Positions 1-6,172 of a stretch of 6,172 nt of DNA are shown here, piece by piece. Both the position numbers and the translations under genes were made by a program. The notes beneath the pieces were generated by a model that made no database searches, was not told the DNA's origin, and worked only from the letters and a program-made list of their open reading frames with translations. Position 1 is the stretch's first letter. Each line of letters begins with the position of its first letter. Origin of the DNA: Leptospira adleri (GTDB lineage Bacteria; Spirochaetota; Leptospiria; Leptospirales; Leptospiraceae); contig NZ_NPDU01000121.1 in the NCBI RefSeq assembly GCF_002811985.1, positions 1-6,172 of the forward strand. The letters are read 5' to 3'.

Positions 1-62
1 AATTCTTACAGCGCGTCCCAAAAACTTATTGTATTTTGTCGAAAAGATCAAGCTGCAAGGTT

Positions 63-82
63 CTGTCCCAGTTTTGGGACAG
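63..82. repeat. GTCCCA hairpin, possible dispersed intergenic repeat
   Basis: Seen: CTGTCCCA at 63-70 and its exact reverse complement TGGGACAG at 75-82, separated by the 4-base loop GTTT. A further GTCCCA followed by a short A run lies at 15-20. There is no T run after the stem, only TTCTTAT and then an A run at 91-97, so a classical intrinsic terminator on the plus strand is not clear. Read on the minus strand the T run comes before the stem. It may be the end signal of an upstream gene outside the window or a member of a dispersed repeat family; the sequence alone does not decide. Confidence 0.45.
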
Positions 83-124
83 GTTCTTATAAAAAAATGA
101 AAACTTACCGTATTGTGAAGAGTG

Positions 125-156
125 TTAAATAGTAGACAAAATTGTCTACTATTTAA
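125..156. promoter_or_regulatory. Operator-like palindrome O1, TetR-type
   Basis: Seen: a perfect 15-bp inverted repeat, TTAAATAGTAGACAA at 125-139 and its complement at 142-156, with a 2-base spacer. The core is TAGAC-N6-GTCTA (133-148), which has the form and size of sites bound by TetR-family repressors (the NemR box is TAGACC-N4-GGTCTA, from memory). It lies 46 bp before the thioesterase start and shares its core with a second palindrome at 167-192. A purely structural role as an RNA hairpin is possible but less likely with a 2-base loop. No TetR gene is present in the window. Confidence 0.6.
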
Positions 157-166
157 TAGGATATTT

Positions 167-192
167 AAAGGTAGAACAATCGGTCTACCTTT
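167..192. promoter_or_regulatory. Operator-like palindrome O2, TetR-type
   Basis: Seen: AAAGGTAGA at 167-175 and its exact complement TCTACCTTT at 184-192, separated by 8 bases. The inner part reads TAGAAC-AATC-GGTCTA (172-187), one base from the TAGACC-N4-GGTCTA form used by NemR-like TetR repressors. Like O1 it fits GTAGA-N8-TCTAC, and the two centres are 39 bp apart. It abuts the ribosome-binding sequence GGAGAG (193-198) of the thioesterase gene, so a bound protein would sit across the promoter end or the early transcript. Confidence 0.55.
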
Positions 193-201
193 GGAGAGTT
201 T

Positions 202-639
202 ATGAATACCTTCGAAAAAGAAAAAGTTTCGGAAAATCCTATCAAACTTTTTACCAATGTCTTAAAAGTCCGTTGGGTGGATTTGGACGAGAACGGCCAC
301 GTCAATAACGGGGTGTATCAGAGTTATTTTGACGAGGCGCGTCGGGCGGCCTTTGAAGATTCAGGATTGGATATGAACGATTTAAGGAAACGTCATATAG
401 GTCCGGTGATTTTGAAAGCCGAATTGGATTATAAGGCGGAACTGAAATATCCGGAAAACGTAAAACTCACGACTCGATTCGAAGCCCAGAAAGGAAGCCG
501 CGTATTGGTCGTTCAGGATCTTTATAGAGAATCGGACGGAGTCTTGATCTGTTCCGCAAAATTCTACGGTTTGTTCATGGATCTCAAAAGAATGCGTCCA
601 TACAAAGTAAGCGACGAAGAGGCGAGTAAACTTTCGTAA
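202..639 (+). CDS. Acyl-CoA thioesterase, 4HBT/YbgC/FadM-type hotdog fold
   Basis: A 145-residue cytoplasmic protein, the usual length of a single hotdog domain, expected to hydrolyse an acyl-CoA or related thioester. Seen: the family signature at residues 24-47, with R24, W25, D27, D29, then GHVNN (32-36), Y39, Y42, F43 and an acidic-A-R ending. D29 lines up with the catalytic Asp17 of Pseudomonas 4-hydroxybenzoyl-CoA thioesterase. No signal peptide or membrane segment is visible. The ATG at 202 follows GGAGAG (193-198) with a short spacer, and the signature begins at the normal distance from it. Two TetR-type palindromes lie immediately upstream, suggesting repressor control by a ligand, perhaps an acyl-CoA or a reactive compound (inference). 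The substrate cannot be told from sequence. The gene stands alone on its strand and converges on the minus-strand ORF at 642-872, with 2 bases between stop codons. Confidence 0.88.
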   Translation: MNTFEKEKVSENPIKLFTNVLKVRWVDLDENGHVNNGVYQSYFDEARRAAFEDSGLDMNDLRKRHIGPVILKAELDYKAELKYPENVKLTTRFEAQKGSRVLVVQDLYRESDGVLICSAKFYGLFMDLKRMRPYKVSDEEASKLS

Positions 640-644
640 GTTTA
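627..644. terminator. Weak hairpin over two convergent stop codons
   Basis: Seen: TAAACTT at 627-633 pairs exactly with AAGTTTA at 638-644 around the loop TCGT. It covers the TAA of the thioesterase (637-639) and the TAA of the minus-strand ORF (642-644). The stem has one G-C pair and no following T run, so termination is doubtful. It is listed because no better terminator separates these convergent genes. Confidence 0.2.
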
Positions 645-872
645 AAGCGGATTTCTCTGAACATGATAACGGTCGAGAATTTCTTTCTTAGAAATAGGAG
701 CTTCGATTCCGTCGATCGGATTCCAATGAAATTGCGGGAACGGAGCATAACGTTGGAGACGCACTTTAAACGAACGAAAAAAGATGGAATCGGTCGAAAC
801 CCTTCGATTGAGCGCAGCCGTTTCCATCTTAGAATGGATACAATTCTTTAAAAAGCATATTCTAATCTTCAT
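642..872 (-). CDS. Small hypothetical protein overlapping the zinc-ribbon gene
   Basis: A 76-residue ORF that I do not recognise. Its ATG (870-872) lies inside the last codons of the zinc-ribbon gene, an 11-bp overlap in a different frame, which would suit translational coupling. The C-terminal half (about residues 40-76) is rich in aromatic residues, Pro and Gly, including QRYAPFPQFHW and ISKKEILDRYH, and reads more like real protein than the N-terminal half. No signal peptide, membrane segment or known motif is seen. A second ATG at residue 16 (825-827) would give 61 residues. Neither start has a clear Shine-Dalgarno. The plus-strand ORF over the same bases (663-851) looks less protein-like. 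It may instead be a decayed fragment or chance ORF. Confidence 0.4.
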   Translation of the reverse strand: MKIRICFLKNCIHSKMETAALNRRVSTDSIFFRSFKVRLQRYAPFPQFHWNPIDGIEAPISKKEILDRYHVQRNPL

Positions 873-1497
873 TTCGAAATCGTTTGCGGGTTGAAAGGCG
901 CTCTTGGACGAATAGAAGCATTCCCGCGATAAGGAGGTATTCCGTAAATCGAATCCCCAAAGTTGCCGGGAGTTGAATGCGTGAAATTTCTTTTCCGCCC
1001 GGATCCAAACAGGAAAACGCCTGAGCTGTGTCCGTCCTGCCGGGAAGGGGATGGCTTATCAAGACGGATCTTTTCATCGTTGTGGAATCCGGACATAAGT
1101 ATCGAAACGGAAAGTTGTATAAATAATTTCCGGTTTGATCCAAAGACATTCCCATAATGGAGAAGAATACGATGAAGACGGCCTTTGCGGGAGGTCCGAG
1201 TTGAGATCTTACCGCGGACCTTGCTCCAAAATATCCTCCAATCAACAAAAGAAGACCGGCAAATCCTTCCCAATGAGAAATTGCCGCGATAAACAGGATC
1301 GGGGTAAGAATCACCGCGGCTACGCCCAAAAGAACGATCAAAATCCACCCAAAGGTGCCTAACGTTGAAATTTTCCGAAGCAAAAAGTTGGAAGAATCGA
1401 CGGTTTTGACATTCGCTCCTCTCATATTTCCGCATTGCGCGCAATGCGGCAAGTCCATCGGATTCTTATAGTCGCAGTGTTGGCAGATCCATTTCAT
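862..1497 (-). CDS. Membrane protein with N-terminal RanBP2-type zinc ribbon
   Basis: A 211-residue protein of unknown function. Seen: residues 3-23 carry W3, C5-x2-C8, N12 and C19-x2-C22-G, the pattern of a RanBP2-type zinc finger, so one Zn2+ is probably bound by four cysteines. After a polar linker (about 24-47) come hydrophobic stretches at about 50-74, 78-93, 105-122 and 177-197, most simply four membrane spans. The loop before the last span (about 123-175) contains C135 and C163, which could pair if it faces the periplasm. The tail is basic (RKRFR). Short zinc ribbons on bacterial membrane proteins often mediate protein contacts, but no role is claimed here. No clear Shine-Dalgarno precedes the ATG at 1497; the start is chosen because the zinc-ribbon Trp and Cys follow at once. 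It appears to share a transcript with the overlapping ORF at 642-872. Confidence 0.75.
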   Translation of the reverse strand: MKWICQHCDYKNPMDLPHCAQCGNMRGANVKTVDSSNFLLRKISTLGTFGWILIVLLGVAAVILTPILFIAAISHWEGFAGLLLLIGGYFGARSAVRSQLGPPAKAVFIVFFSIMGMSLDQTGNYLYNFPFRYLCPDSTTMKRSVLISHPLPGRTDTAQAFSCLDPGGKEISRIQLPATLGIRFTEYLLIAGMLLFVQERLSTRKRFRNED

Positions 1498-1551
1498 AAT
1501 TTTGATTTTGAAAAGTTGTATTTGATCGGCAAGATTTTTTCACAATCAATT

Positions 1552-1578
1552 TTTAAGTTCACGCGAGCTGAACTTAAA
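1552..1578. repeat. 10-bp inverted repeat between divergent ORFs
   Basis: Seen: TTTAAGTTCA at 1552-1561 and its exact complement TGAACTTAAA at 1569-1578, with the 7-base spacer CGCGAGC. It lies 54 bp upstream of the zinc-ribbon gene (minus strand) and 56 bp before the small lipoprotein-like ORF (plus strand). It could be an operator serving one or both directions, or an RNA hairpin. No T run follows on either side, so it is not an evident terminator. Confidence 0.45.
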
Positions 1579-1634
1579 TTGCGCAAGTTACGTAATGTAT
1601 TAAATCCGGAAATTCTTATCTGTCACGATGAGAT

Positions 1635-1703
1635 ATGAATCAAAGAATTTTTACTACGATCCTAATCGCGCTTATAGGTTTAGCTTGTGCTCATAAGAAA
1701 TAA
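1635..1703 (+). CDS. Possible 22-residue lipoprotein-like peptide
   Basis: A very short ORF: ATG at 1635 and TAA at 1701-1703. Seen: an N-terminal R, a hydrophobic run of about 12 residues, then LIGLAC, a plausible lipobox with the lipidated cysteine at position 18, followed only by AHKK. If processed, the mature product would be a five-residue lipopeptide CAHKK. It resembles the smallest bacterial lipoprotein-attachment-site proteins in layout but not in a way that names a family. The upstream GATGAG (1627-1632) is at best a weak ribosome site. It may also be the 5' remnant of a longer lipoprotein gene cut short, or chance. Downstream sequence to 1797 has no clear continuation. Confidence 0.35.
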   Translation: MNQRIFTTILIALIGLACAHKK

Positions 1704-1775
1704 GTCATAGATGATTCTTTTTTTCTTGTTGTTGCAAAAACCGGTCCTAATTAAAAAGAAACGATCAATCTATTT

Positions 1776-1787
1776 TAGAATATTCTA
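1776..1787. repeat. 12-bp perfect palindrome after lysR
   Basis: Seen: TAGAATATTCTA, self-complementary with no loop, 10 bp beyond the stop codon of the LysR gene. It cannot form a good RNA hairpin on its own, so a protein site or chance in A+T-rich DNA are the main options. The surrounding sequence from 1704 to 1797 is A+T-rich and shows no other gene. Confidence 0.3.
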
Positions 1788-1797
1788 TTTTTATAAA

Positions 1798-2697
1798 TTA
1801 CCTCTGATCGATAAAGGAGCCGAATCTTTCGCGGCTTTCATGAACCAGCTCCTCCGCCAATTTGGACAAGCCGGGGCGGATCGATTTCTTATGACAAAGA
1901 AAGAATTTTCTTTCAACGATCAACTCCTGGATCGGTATCATACGCAGTTTGGAAGAAAGGCTGTATTCGGACAAAAACCCCAGTCCCAATCCGGCTTCGA
2001 TACTTTTGATTACCGATTCCACGCTTCTTAACTCCATTCCTATTCGGGGTCGAAATTCTTTACCTAGGGATCTTATTTTTTTTTCTACGGCTTTTCGAAT
2101 GGCAGATGCCGGATGAAAGAATACGAAGGATTCTTCTTTGATATCTTTTAGAGTTTGTTTTTTTCTTTGAAAAACGGGATGCGATTTGGGCGCGACCGGA
2201 ACGATTCTGTCCGACAAAAATTCCCTGGAAATTAGTCCCGGCTCGTTCACGGGGCCGGTAAGAATTCCGAGGTCCACTTCGTTTAACAAAATCGCTTCTT
2301 TGGTTTCTAGAGAGTCTCCTTCCCTCACGGATAATACCAATTCCGGATGATCCTTTTTTATTTTTTTTAGAATTTCGGGAAGAATCCAAGCGGATACTGT
2401 CCCTCCGGCGGAGATCGAAAATTCACCTGAAAGTTCTTTTCCGGGTTCTTTCATTCCTGTTTTTAATTCTTCCCATAGATCTTTCATTCTCATCGCGTAG
2501 GCGAGTAAAATTTCCCCGTCGTGCGTCAGTCTGATCTGTCTCGGGCCTCTTTCGAAAACGAGTGAACCCAATTCTTTCTCTAAGAGAAAAATTTGTCTGG
2601 AAAGCGCGGGTTGGGTTAATCCCAGTTTAGAAGCGGCTCTTTGAAAGGTGCCGGCTTCGTGAATTTCCAGAAAATATCTTATCTGTCTGAACTCCAT
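1798..2697 (-). CDS. LysR-family transcriptional regulator
   Basis: A 299-residue protein, the usual length for the family. Seen: a winged helix-turn-helix at residues 1-60, with the characteristic [16 protein letters not shown] (21-36) followed by LE-KELG and the wing around [12 protein letters not shown]; then a linker helix (about 60-90) and a ligand-binding domain from about 92 to the end, with the two typical alpha/beta lobes (for example [17 protein letters not shown], and [12 protein letters not shown] at 235-245). It should act as a cytoplasmic DNA-binding tetramer sensing a small molecule. It is divergent from leuC with 99 bp between starts, the usual arrangement for a LysR protein and its target, so leuCD and its own gene are the likely targets (inference). 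A pathway intermediate would be a natural ligand, but the sequence does not show which. The start at 2697 begins with [12 protein letters not shown], the normal family N-terminus; the ribosome site is weak (GAGAACAG). Confidence 0.93.
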   Translation of the reverse strand: MEFRQIRYFLEIHEAGTFQRAASKLGLTQPALSRQIFLLEKELGSLVFERGPRQIRLTHDGEILLAYAMRMKDLWEELKTGMKEPGKELSGEFSISAGGTVSAWILPEILKKIKKDHPELVLSVREGDSLETKEAILLNEVDLGILTGPVNEPGLISREFLSDRIVPVAPKSHPVFQRKKQTLKDIKEESFVFFHPASAIRKAVEKKIRSLGKEFRPRIGMELRSVESVIKSIEAGLGLGFLSEYSLSSKLRMIPIQELIVERKFFLCHKKSIRPGLSKLAEELVHESRERFGSFIDQR

Positions 2698-2796
2698 TCT
2701 GTTCTCAATGTATTACTTTTAGTTATAATGTCAATCAATCCTATTTATTTGCATTATATATTTGCTTATGTTATGGTTTTTCCATCGGAGGACAAC
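2698..2796. promoter_or_regulatory. Divergent lysR-leuC control region
   Basis: A very A+T-rich 99-bp gap with signals for both directions. Seen: a perfect TATAAT at 2724-2729 and TATATT at 2757-2762 on the plus strand, both candidate -10 boxes for leuC, neither with a good -35 box. TATAATG at 2724-2730 and CATTATA at 2752-2758 form a 7-bp inverted repeat with a 21-bp spacer. ATTTGC is repeated at 2747-2752 and 2760-2765, 13 bp apart. On the minus strand TTGATT (2733-2738) could be a -35 for lysR, 17 bp from a poor -10. A LysR site is expected here, but I cannot choose one with confidence. Confidence 0.55.
2787..2792 (+). promoter_or_regulatory. Ribosome-binding site fixing the leuC start
   Basis: GGAGGA, a strong Shine-Dalgarno, ends 4 bases before the ATG at 2797. 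It decides against in-frame upstream starts at 2641 and 2728, which have no such sequence and would add residues foreign to LeuC. Confidence 0.85.
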
Positions 2797-4209
2797 ATGG
2801 CCGGTAAAACATTGTATGATAAAATTTGGGACTCGAGAGTCGTCGCGAAGGACGGAGAAGAGGATATCCTCTACGTGGATAGACACCTTTTACACGAAGT
2901 TACTTCGCCGCAGGCGTTTACTGCTCTTCGTGAAAAAGGACGAACGGTCAGGAAAAGGGAACGAACGCTCGCGATTATGGATCACAACGTTTCCACGAGA
3001 AATCGCGAGTGGGACGGCGCGGGACCTGTTTCGAAAAAGCAAATGGAGCTTCTTTCCGAAAATTGCAAGGACTTCGAAATCGAATTGTTGGATATAAATC
3101 ATCCGGATCAGGGGGTCGTTCACGTCGTCGGACCCGAGATGGGATTAACGTTACCCGGAACAGTAATCGCATGCGGAGATTCGCATACTTCCACTCACGG
3201 CGCGTTCGGTGCGTTTGCCCTCGGAATCGGAACGAGCGAAATCGAACACGTTCTGGCTACGCAGACGGTTCGTCTGAAAAAATCAAAGAACCTTTTGGTT
3301 CGAGTCGAAGGTGAACTTTCCCCCGATGTTACGGCGAAAGACTTAGCCCTTTTTTTGATCGGAGAAATCGGTACCGACGGCGGTCAAGGTTACGTGATCG
3401 AATATTCAGGCGAAACGATTCAGAAACTTTCAATGGAAGGCCGGATGACTCTTTGCAATCTCTGTGTCGAGGCAGGCGCTCGGGCCGGTATGATCGCTCC
3501 CGATGCGACTACGTTTTCTTATTTGGAAGGGAGGGATCGGTCTCCGAAAGGAGAAGAGTATATCAAAAAAGTTGAATATTGGAAAACCTTAAAATCGGAT
3601 TCGGACGCGGTTTTCGACAGAACGGTCGTTTTGAACGCGAGCGAAGTATTCCCTATGGTAACCTGGGGAACAAATCCAGGTCAGGTCGTTCCGATTACGT
3701 CTTCGGTCCCCGATCCCGATTCTTTTTCGAATCGTGAAGCGATGGCCGCCGCGAGAAGGTCGTTGGAATACATGGGTTTACAGCCGGGACAAATGATGCG
3801 GTCCGTCGGCATAGACAAGGTTTTTATCGGATCCTGCACGAACGCTCGCATAGAAGATATCAGGAAGGCCGCCGGACTCGCGAAAGGGAGAATGGTTTCG
3901 CCTAACGTGCAAGCCATTGTTGTTCCAGGTTCCGGAAGGGTAAAACGTCAGGCAGAAGAGGAAGGATTGGATCGGATTCTTATGGACGCAGGTTTCGAAT
4001 GGAGATTGCCGGGTTGCTCTATGTGTCTCGGAATGAACGACGATTTTTTGAAACCCGGAGAACGTTCAGCTTCCACTTCCAATAGGAACTTCGAAGGGAG
4101 ACAGGGAAGAGGCGGACGAACGCATCTTGTCAGTCCGGAAAGCGCCGTGGTGGCGGCGATTCTCGGAAGATTCGGAACCATTTCGGAATTGAAGGAGGAA
4201 ACGGTATGA
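2797..4209 (+). CDS. leuC: 3-isopropylmalate dehydratase, large subunit
   Basis: The 470-residue large subunit of isopropylmalate isomerase, an aconitase-family 4Fe-4S enzyme that with LeuD converts 2-isopropylmalate to 3-isopropylmalate in leucine synthesis. In Leptospira the same isomerase is understood to act on citramalate in the threonine-independent route to isoleucine. Seen: the normal N-terminus ([11 protein letters not shown]), MDHNVST at 61-67, GDSHTSTHG at 128-136 followed by [12 protein letters not shown], and the three cluster ligands C347 (GSCTN), C407 and C410 (GCSMC), the same numbers as in the E. coli protein. The C-terminal [17 protein letters not shown] loop is present. Length and motifs are complete and nothing appears damaged. 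GGAGGA sits 4 bases before the ATG. It overlaps leuD by 4 bp (ATGA), so the subunits should be made in step. Control by the divergent LysR protein is likely (inference). leuA and leuB are not in the window. Confidence 0.97.
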   Translation: MAGKTLYDKIWDSRVVAKDGEEDILYVDRHLLHEVTSPQAFTALREKGRTVRKRERTLAIMDHNVSTRNREWDGAGPVSKKQMELLSENCKDFEIELLDINHPDQGVVHVVGPEMGLTLPGTVIACGDSHTSTHGAFGAFALGIGTSEIEHVLATQTVRLKKSKNLLVRVEGELSPDVTAKDLALFLIGEIGTDGGQGYVIEYSGETIQKLSMEGRMTLCNLCVEAGARAGMIAPDATTFSYLEGRDRSPKGEEYIKKVEYWKTLKSDSDAVFDRTVVLNASEVFPMVTWGTNPGQVVPITSSVPDPDSFSNREAMAAARRSLEYMGLQPGQMMRSVGIDKVFIGSCTNARIEDIRKAAGLAKGRMVSPNVQAIVVPGSGRVKRQAEEEGLDRILMDAGFEWRLPGCSMCLGMNDDFLKPGERSASTSNRNFEGRQGRGGRTHLVSPESAVVAAILGRFGTISELKEETV

Positions 4210-4799
4210 GTCGGTCATGGAGACAACACAAAGGGGTCGCGGTTCCTCTGTATCGAAAAGACATCGATACGGATCAAATTCTTCCAAAACAATTTATGAA
4301 GAAGGTGGAACGAAGCGGGTTCGGTAAACATCTTTTTCACAATTGGAGATATTTAGACGAAGAAGGAGAAAAGGAAAATCCCGACTTCGTATTAAACGAA
4401 AGTCGATATAGAAATGCCTCCGTTTTGATCGCGGGAGAAAACTTCGGATGCGGTTCGAGTAGGGAACACGCTCCTTGGTCCTTAGCGGATTTCGGATTTC
4501 ATGCAATCGTTGCGCCTTCTTTCGCAGATATTTTTTTCGGGAATTGCGCCAAGAACGGAATCGCTTTGATTAAATTGTCTTTTCAGGAGGTAGAGGAAAT
4601 TTTGAGATATGTAACGGATAACGAAGGGGCGGAATTAGGGATCGATCTAGAAACGTTAGTTGTCTTTGCAGGGGATAAGGAATATCACTTTACACTTTCT
4701 GAATCTTTGGCGGACCGAATCAGAAATGGATGGGACGATATCGATCTAACTATGAAATTTTTGTCGAAAATCGAAAAGTTTGAATCTTCTCTATTTTGA
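4206..4799 (+). CDS. leuD: 3-isopropylmalate dehydratase, small subunit
   Basis: The 197-residue small subunit, the swivelling domain that completes the active site with LeuC; close to the E. coli length of about 200. Seen: [13 protein letters not shown] at 18-30, the conserved substrate-side segment, and the LeuD signature at 74-92 with [15 protein letters not shown]; then [25 protein letters not shown], typical of the family. The ATG at 4206 overlaps the leuC TGA, and AAGGAGGA at 4192-4199 inside leuC is a strong ribosome site at the right distance. The pair is a two-gene unit rather than part of a leuABCD cluster. The last residues (from about 185) are less conserved in kind. A candidate terminator lies about 200 bp further on. 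Confidence 0.97.
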   Translation: MSRSWRQHKGVAVPLYRKDIDTDQILPKQFMKKVERSGFGKHLFHNWRYLDEEGEKENPDFVLNESRYRNASVLIAGENFGCGSSREHAPWSLADFGFHAIVAPSFADIFFGNCAKNGIALIKLSFQEVEEILRYVTDNEGAELGIDLETLVVFAGDKEYHFTLSESLADRIRNGWDDIDLTMKFLSKIEKFESSLF

Positions 4800-5000
4800 A
4801 AATTTTATGAATCGTTTGCTTTTGTTTCCCGATTGCGGACGATTCAGAACTTTTCTGAATATTACTAAAATCAATTATAAGAATTTTTTTAAAACAATTA
4901 GAACCTATTTTAAAAACGGAGGTCTGATACTACTTTCAATTTTGATTCTCGGGAATAATGAACACCGTCCGGTTTGCCGGAGTTTAAAAGATTTCATTTT

Positions 5001-5037
5001 ATAAAAGCATTCTTTAAGTGAGTGGAACTGCTTTTAT
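5001..5037 (+). terminator. Candidate leuCD terminator
   Basis: Seen: ATAAAAGCA at 5001-5009 and its exact complement TGCTTTTAT at 5029-5037. The stem continues inward with TTC (5010-5012) against GAA (5025-5027) past one bulged C. The A tract on the left arm and T tract on the right arm suit an intrinsic terminator, possibly working in both directions. It is about 200 bp after leuD, which is rather far, and the stem is not GC-rich. Confidence 0.45.
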
Positions 5038-5042
5038 TGTTC

Positions 5043-5048
5043 TATAAT
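5043..5048 (+). promoter_or_regulatory. Candidate -10 box for lpxD
   Basis: A perfect TATAAT just after the candidate terminator and 79 bp before the lpxD start. No good -35 box is found 16-18 bp upstream, so it is only a candidate in A+T-rich DNA. If used, the lpxD transcript would begin near 5055 with a leader of about 70 nt containing the whole hairpin at 5076-5111. Confidence 0.3.
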
Positions 5049-5075
5049 TTCGAATCTTCTGATTACAAATATTGA

Positions 5076-5111
5076 AATCTAAAAAAACGAGTTGAGTCCT
5101 TTTTTTAGATT
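5076..5111 (+). promoter_or_regulatory. A/T-rich leader hairpin before lpxD
   Basis: Seen: AATCTAAAAAAA at 5076-5087 and its exact complement TTTTTTTAGATT at 5100-5111, with a 12-base loop. Only one of the 12 pairs is G-C; two more pairs (GA with TC) can form beyond a C-C mismatch. It ends 16 bases before the lpxD ATG. It lacks the GC-rich stem expected of an intrinsic terminator, so a structured 5' leader or a protein site are alternatives. Function is not shown by sequence. Confidence 0.45.
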
Positions 5112-5127
5112 CTAAAAATTTGATATC

Positions 5128-6141
<1,014 letters not shown>

Positions 6142-6172
6142 TTTGTCTTTTATGCGGAAGGGAACGGCTTTT
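6142..6172. other. Window end, not assignable
   Basis: These 31 bases could hold the start of a plus-strand gene (ATG at 6152, then RKGTAF, without a ribosome site) or the end of a convergent minus-strand gene whose TAA would be the complement of 6150-6152. Neither can be preferred. Confidence 0.3.

Larger units (their letters stand above)
4800..5127. other. A+T-rich intergenic gap between leuD and lpxD
   Basis: A 328-bp gap without a convincing gene. A 74-codon plus-strand ORF (4780-5004) overlaps the leuD end and has A+T-rich, unconvincing composition. From left to right the gap holds an A+T-rich stretch (4850-4917), an isolated GGAGG at 4918-4922 with no good start codon after it, a short GC-rich hairpin TCCGG-TTTG-CCGGA at 4968-4981 with only a weak T run, a stronger hairpin at 5001-5037, a perfect TATAAT at 5043-5048 and an A/T hairpin at 5076-5111. 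Confidence 0.6.

Noticed and set aside
663..851. Plus-strand 62-codon ORF opposite the small hypothetical ORF
   Set aside because: Composition is charge-rich without protein-like pattern, and the minus-strand frame is better placed by its overlap with the upstream gene.
869..1444. 191-codon minus-strand ORF in another frame of the zinc-ribbon gene
   Set aside because: Rich in Arg and Ser without any recognisable pattern; the 862-1497 frame has a zinc ribbon and membrane segments.
1711..2031. Plus-strand ORF running into the 3' part of lysR
   Set aside because: It is the antisense shadow of a clear LysR coding sequence.
2641..2796. Longer LeuC starting at 2641 or 2728 in the same frame
   Set aside because: The extension overlaps lysR and the control region, adds residues foreign to LeuC, and the strong GGAGGA plus the normal N-terminus and matching Cys numbering support 2797.
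2728..2799. Leader peptide rich in Ile, Leu and Val before leuC as an attenuator
   Set aside because: The frame has no stop before leuC and simply continues into it, and no terminator/antiterminator pair is visible in the gap.
4780..5004. 74-codon plus-strand ORF after leuD with a hydrophobic stretch
   Set aside because: Overlaps the leuD end, has no usable ribosome site and very A+T-rich codons; the hydrophobic run can arise by chance from such sequence.
5076..5111. Intrinsic terminator of the leuCD transcript
   Set aside because: The stem is almost wholly A-T and the T tract is inside the stem rather than after a GC-rich one; the hairpin at 5001-5037 is a better candidate.

Overview
The window looks like chromosomal DNA from a Leptospira-type spirochaete. 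The reasons are moderate GC content with A+T-rich intergenic gaps, a stand-alone leuCD pair, a free-standing lpxD of spirochaetal length, and a style of short hypothetical membrane proteins and lipoprotein signals common in that genus. This assignment is inference from gene content and sequence style; no marker gene such as rRNA is present.

Layout. Positions 1-201 are non-coding and carry a GTCCCA hairpin, then two operator-like palindromes sharing the core GTAGA-N8-TCTAC. These lead directly into a hotdog-fold acyl-CoA thioesterase gene (202-639, +). Tail to tail with it on the minus strand lie a membrane protein with an N-terminal RanBP2-type zinc ribbon (862-1497) and a small overlapping hypothetical ORF (642-872). 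The gap at 1498-1797 holds a 10-bp inverted repeat, a possible 22-residue lipoprotein-like ORF (1635-1703, +) and a 12-bp palindrome. A LysR-family regulator (1798-2697, -) is divergent from leuC (2797-4209, +), with a 99-bp shared control region. leuD (4206-4799, +) overlaps leuC by 4 bp. A 328-bp A+T-rich gap follows, with a candidate terminator, a perfect TATAAT and a 12-bp A/T-rich hairpin that ends 16 nt before lpxD (5128-6141, +). The last 31 bases are not assignable.

How the genes work together. LeuC and LeuD form isopropylmalate isomerase. In Leptospira the same enzyme is understood to serve the citramalate route to isoleucine as well, so the divergent LysR protein is a reasonable candidate regulator of branched-chain amino acid supply. 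LpxD belongs to lipid A synthesis and the thioesterase to acyl-CoA turnover; neither is functionally tied to leuCD by anything visible.

I see no mobile element, CRISPR array, RNA gene or defence-type system. Most of the window is ordinary metabolism. The parts worth a second look are the paired TetR-type operators, the small lipoprotein-like ORF, the zinc-ribbon membrane gene pair, and the hairpin leader of an lpxD that lacks a Shine-Dalgarno sequence.
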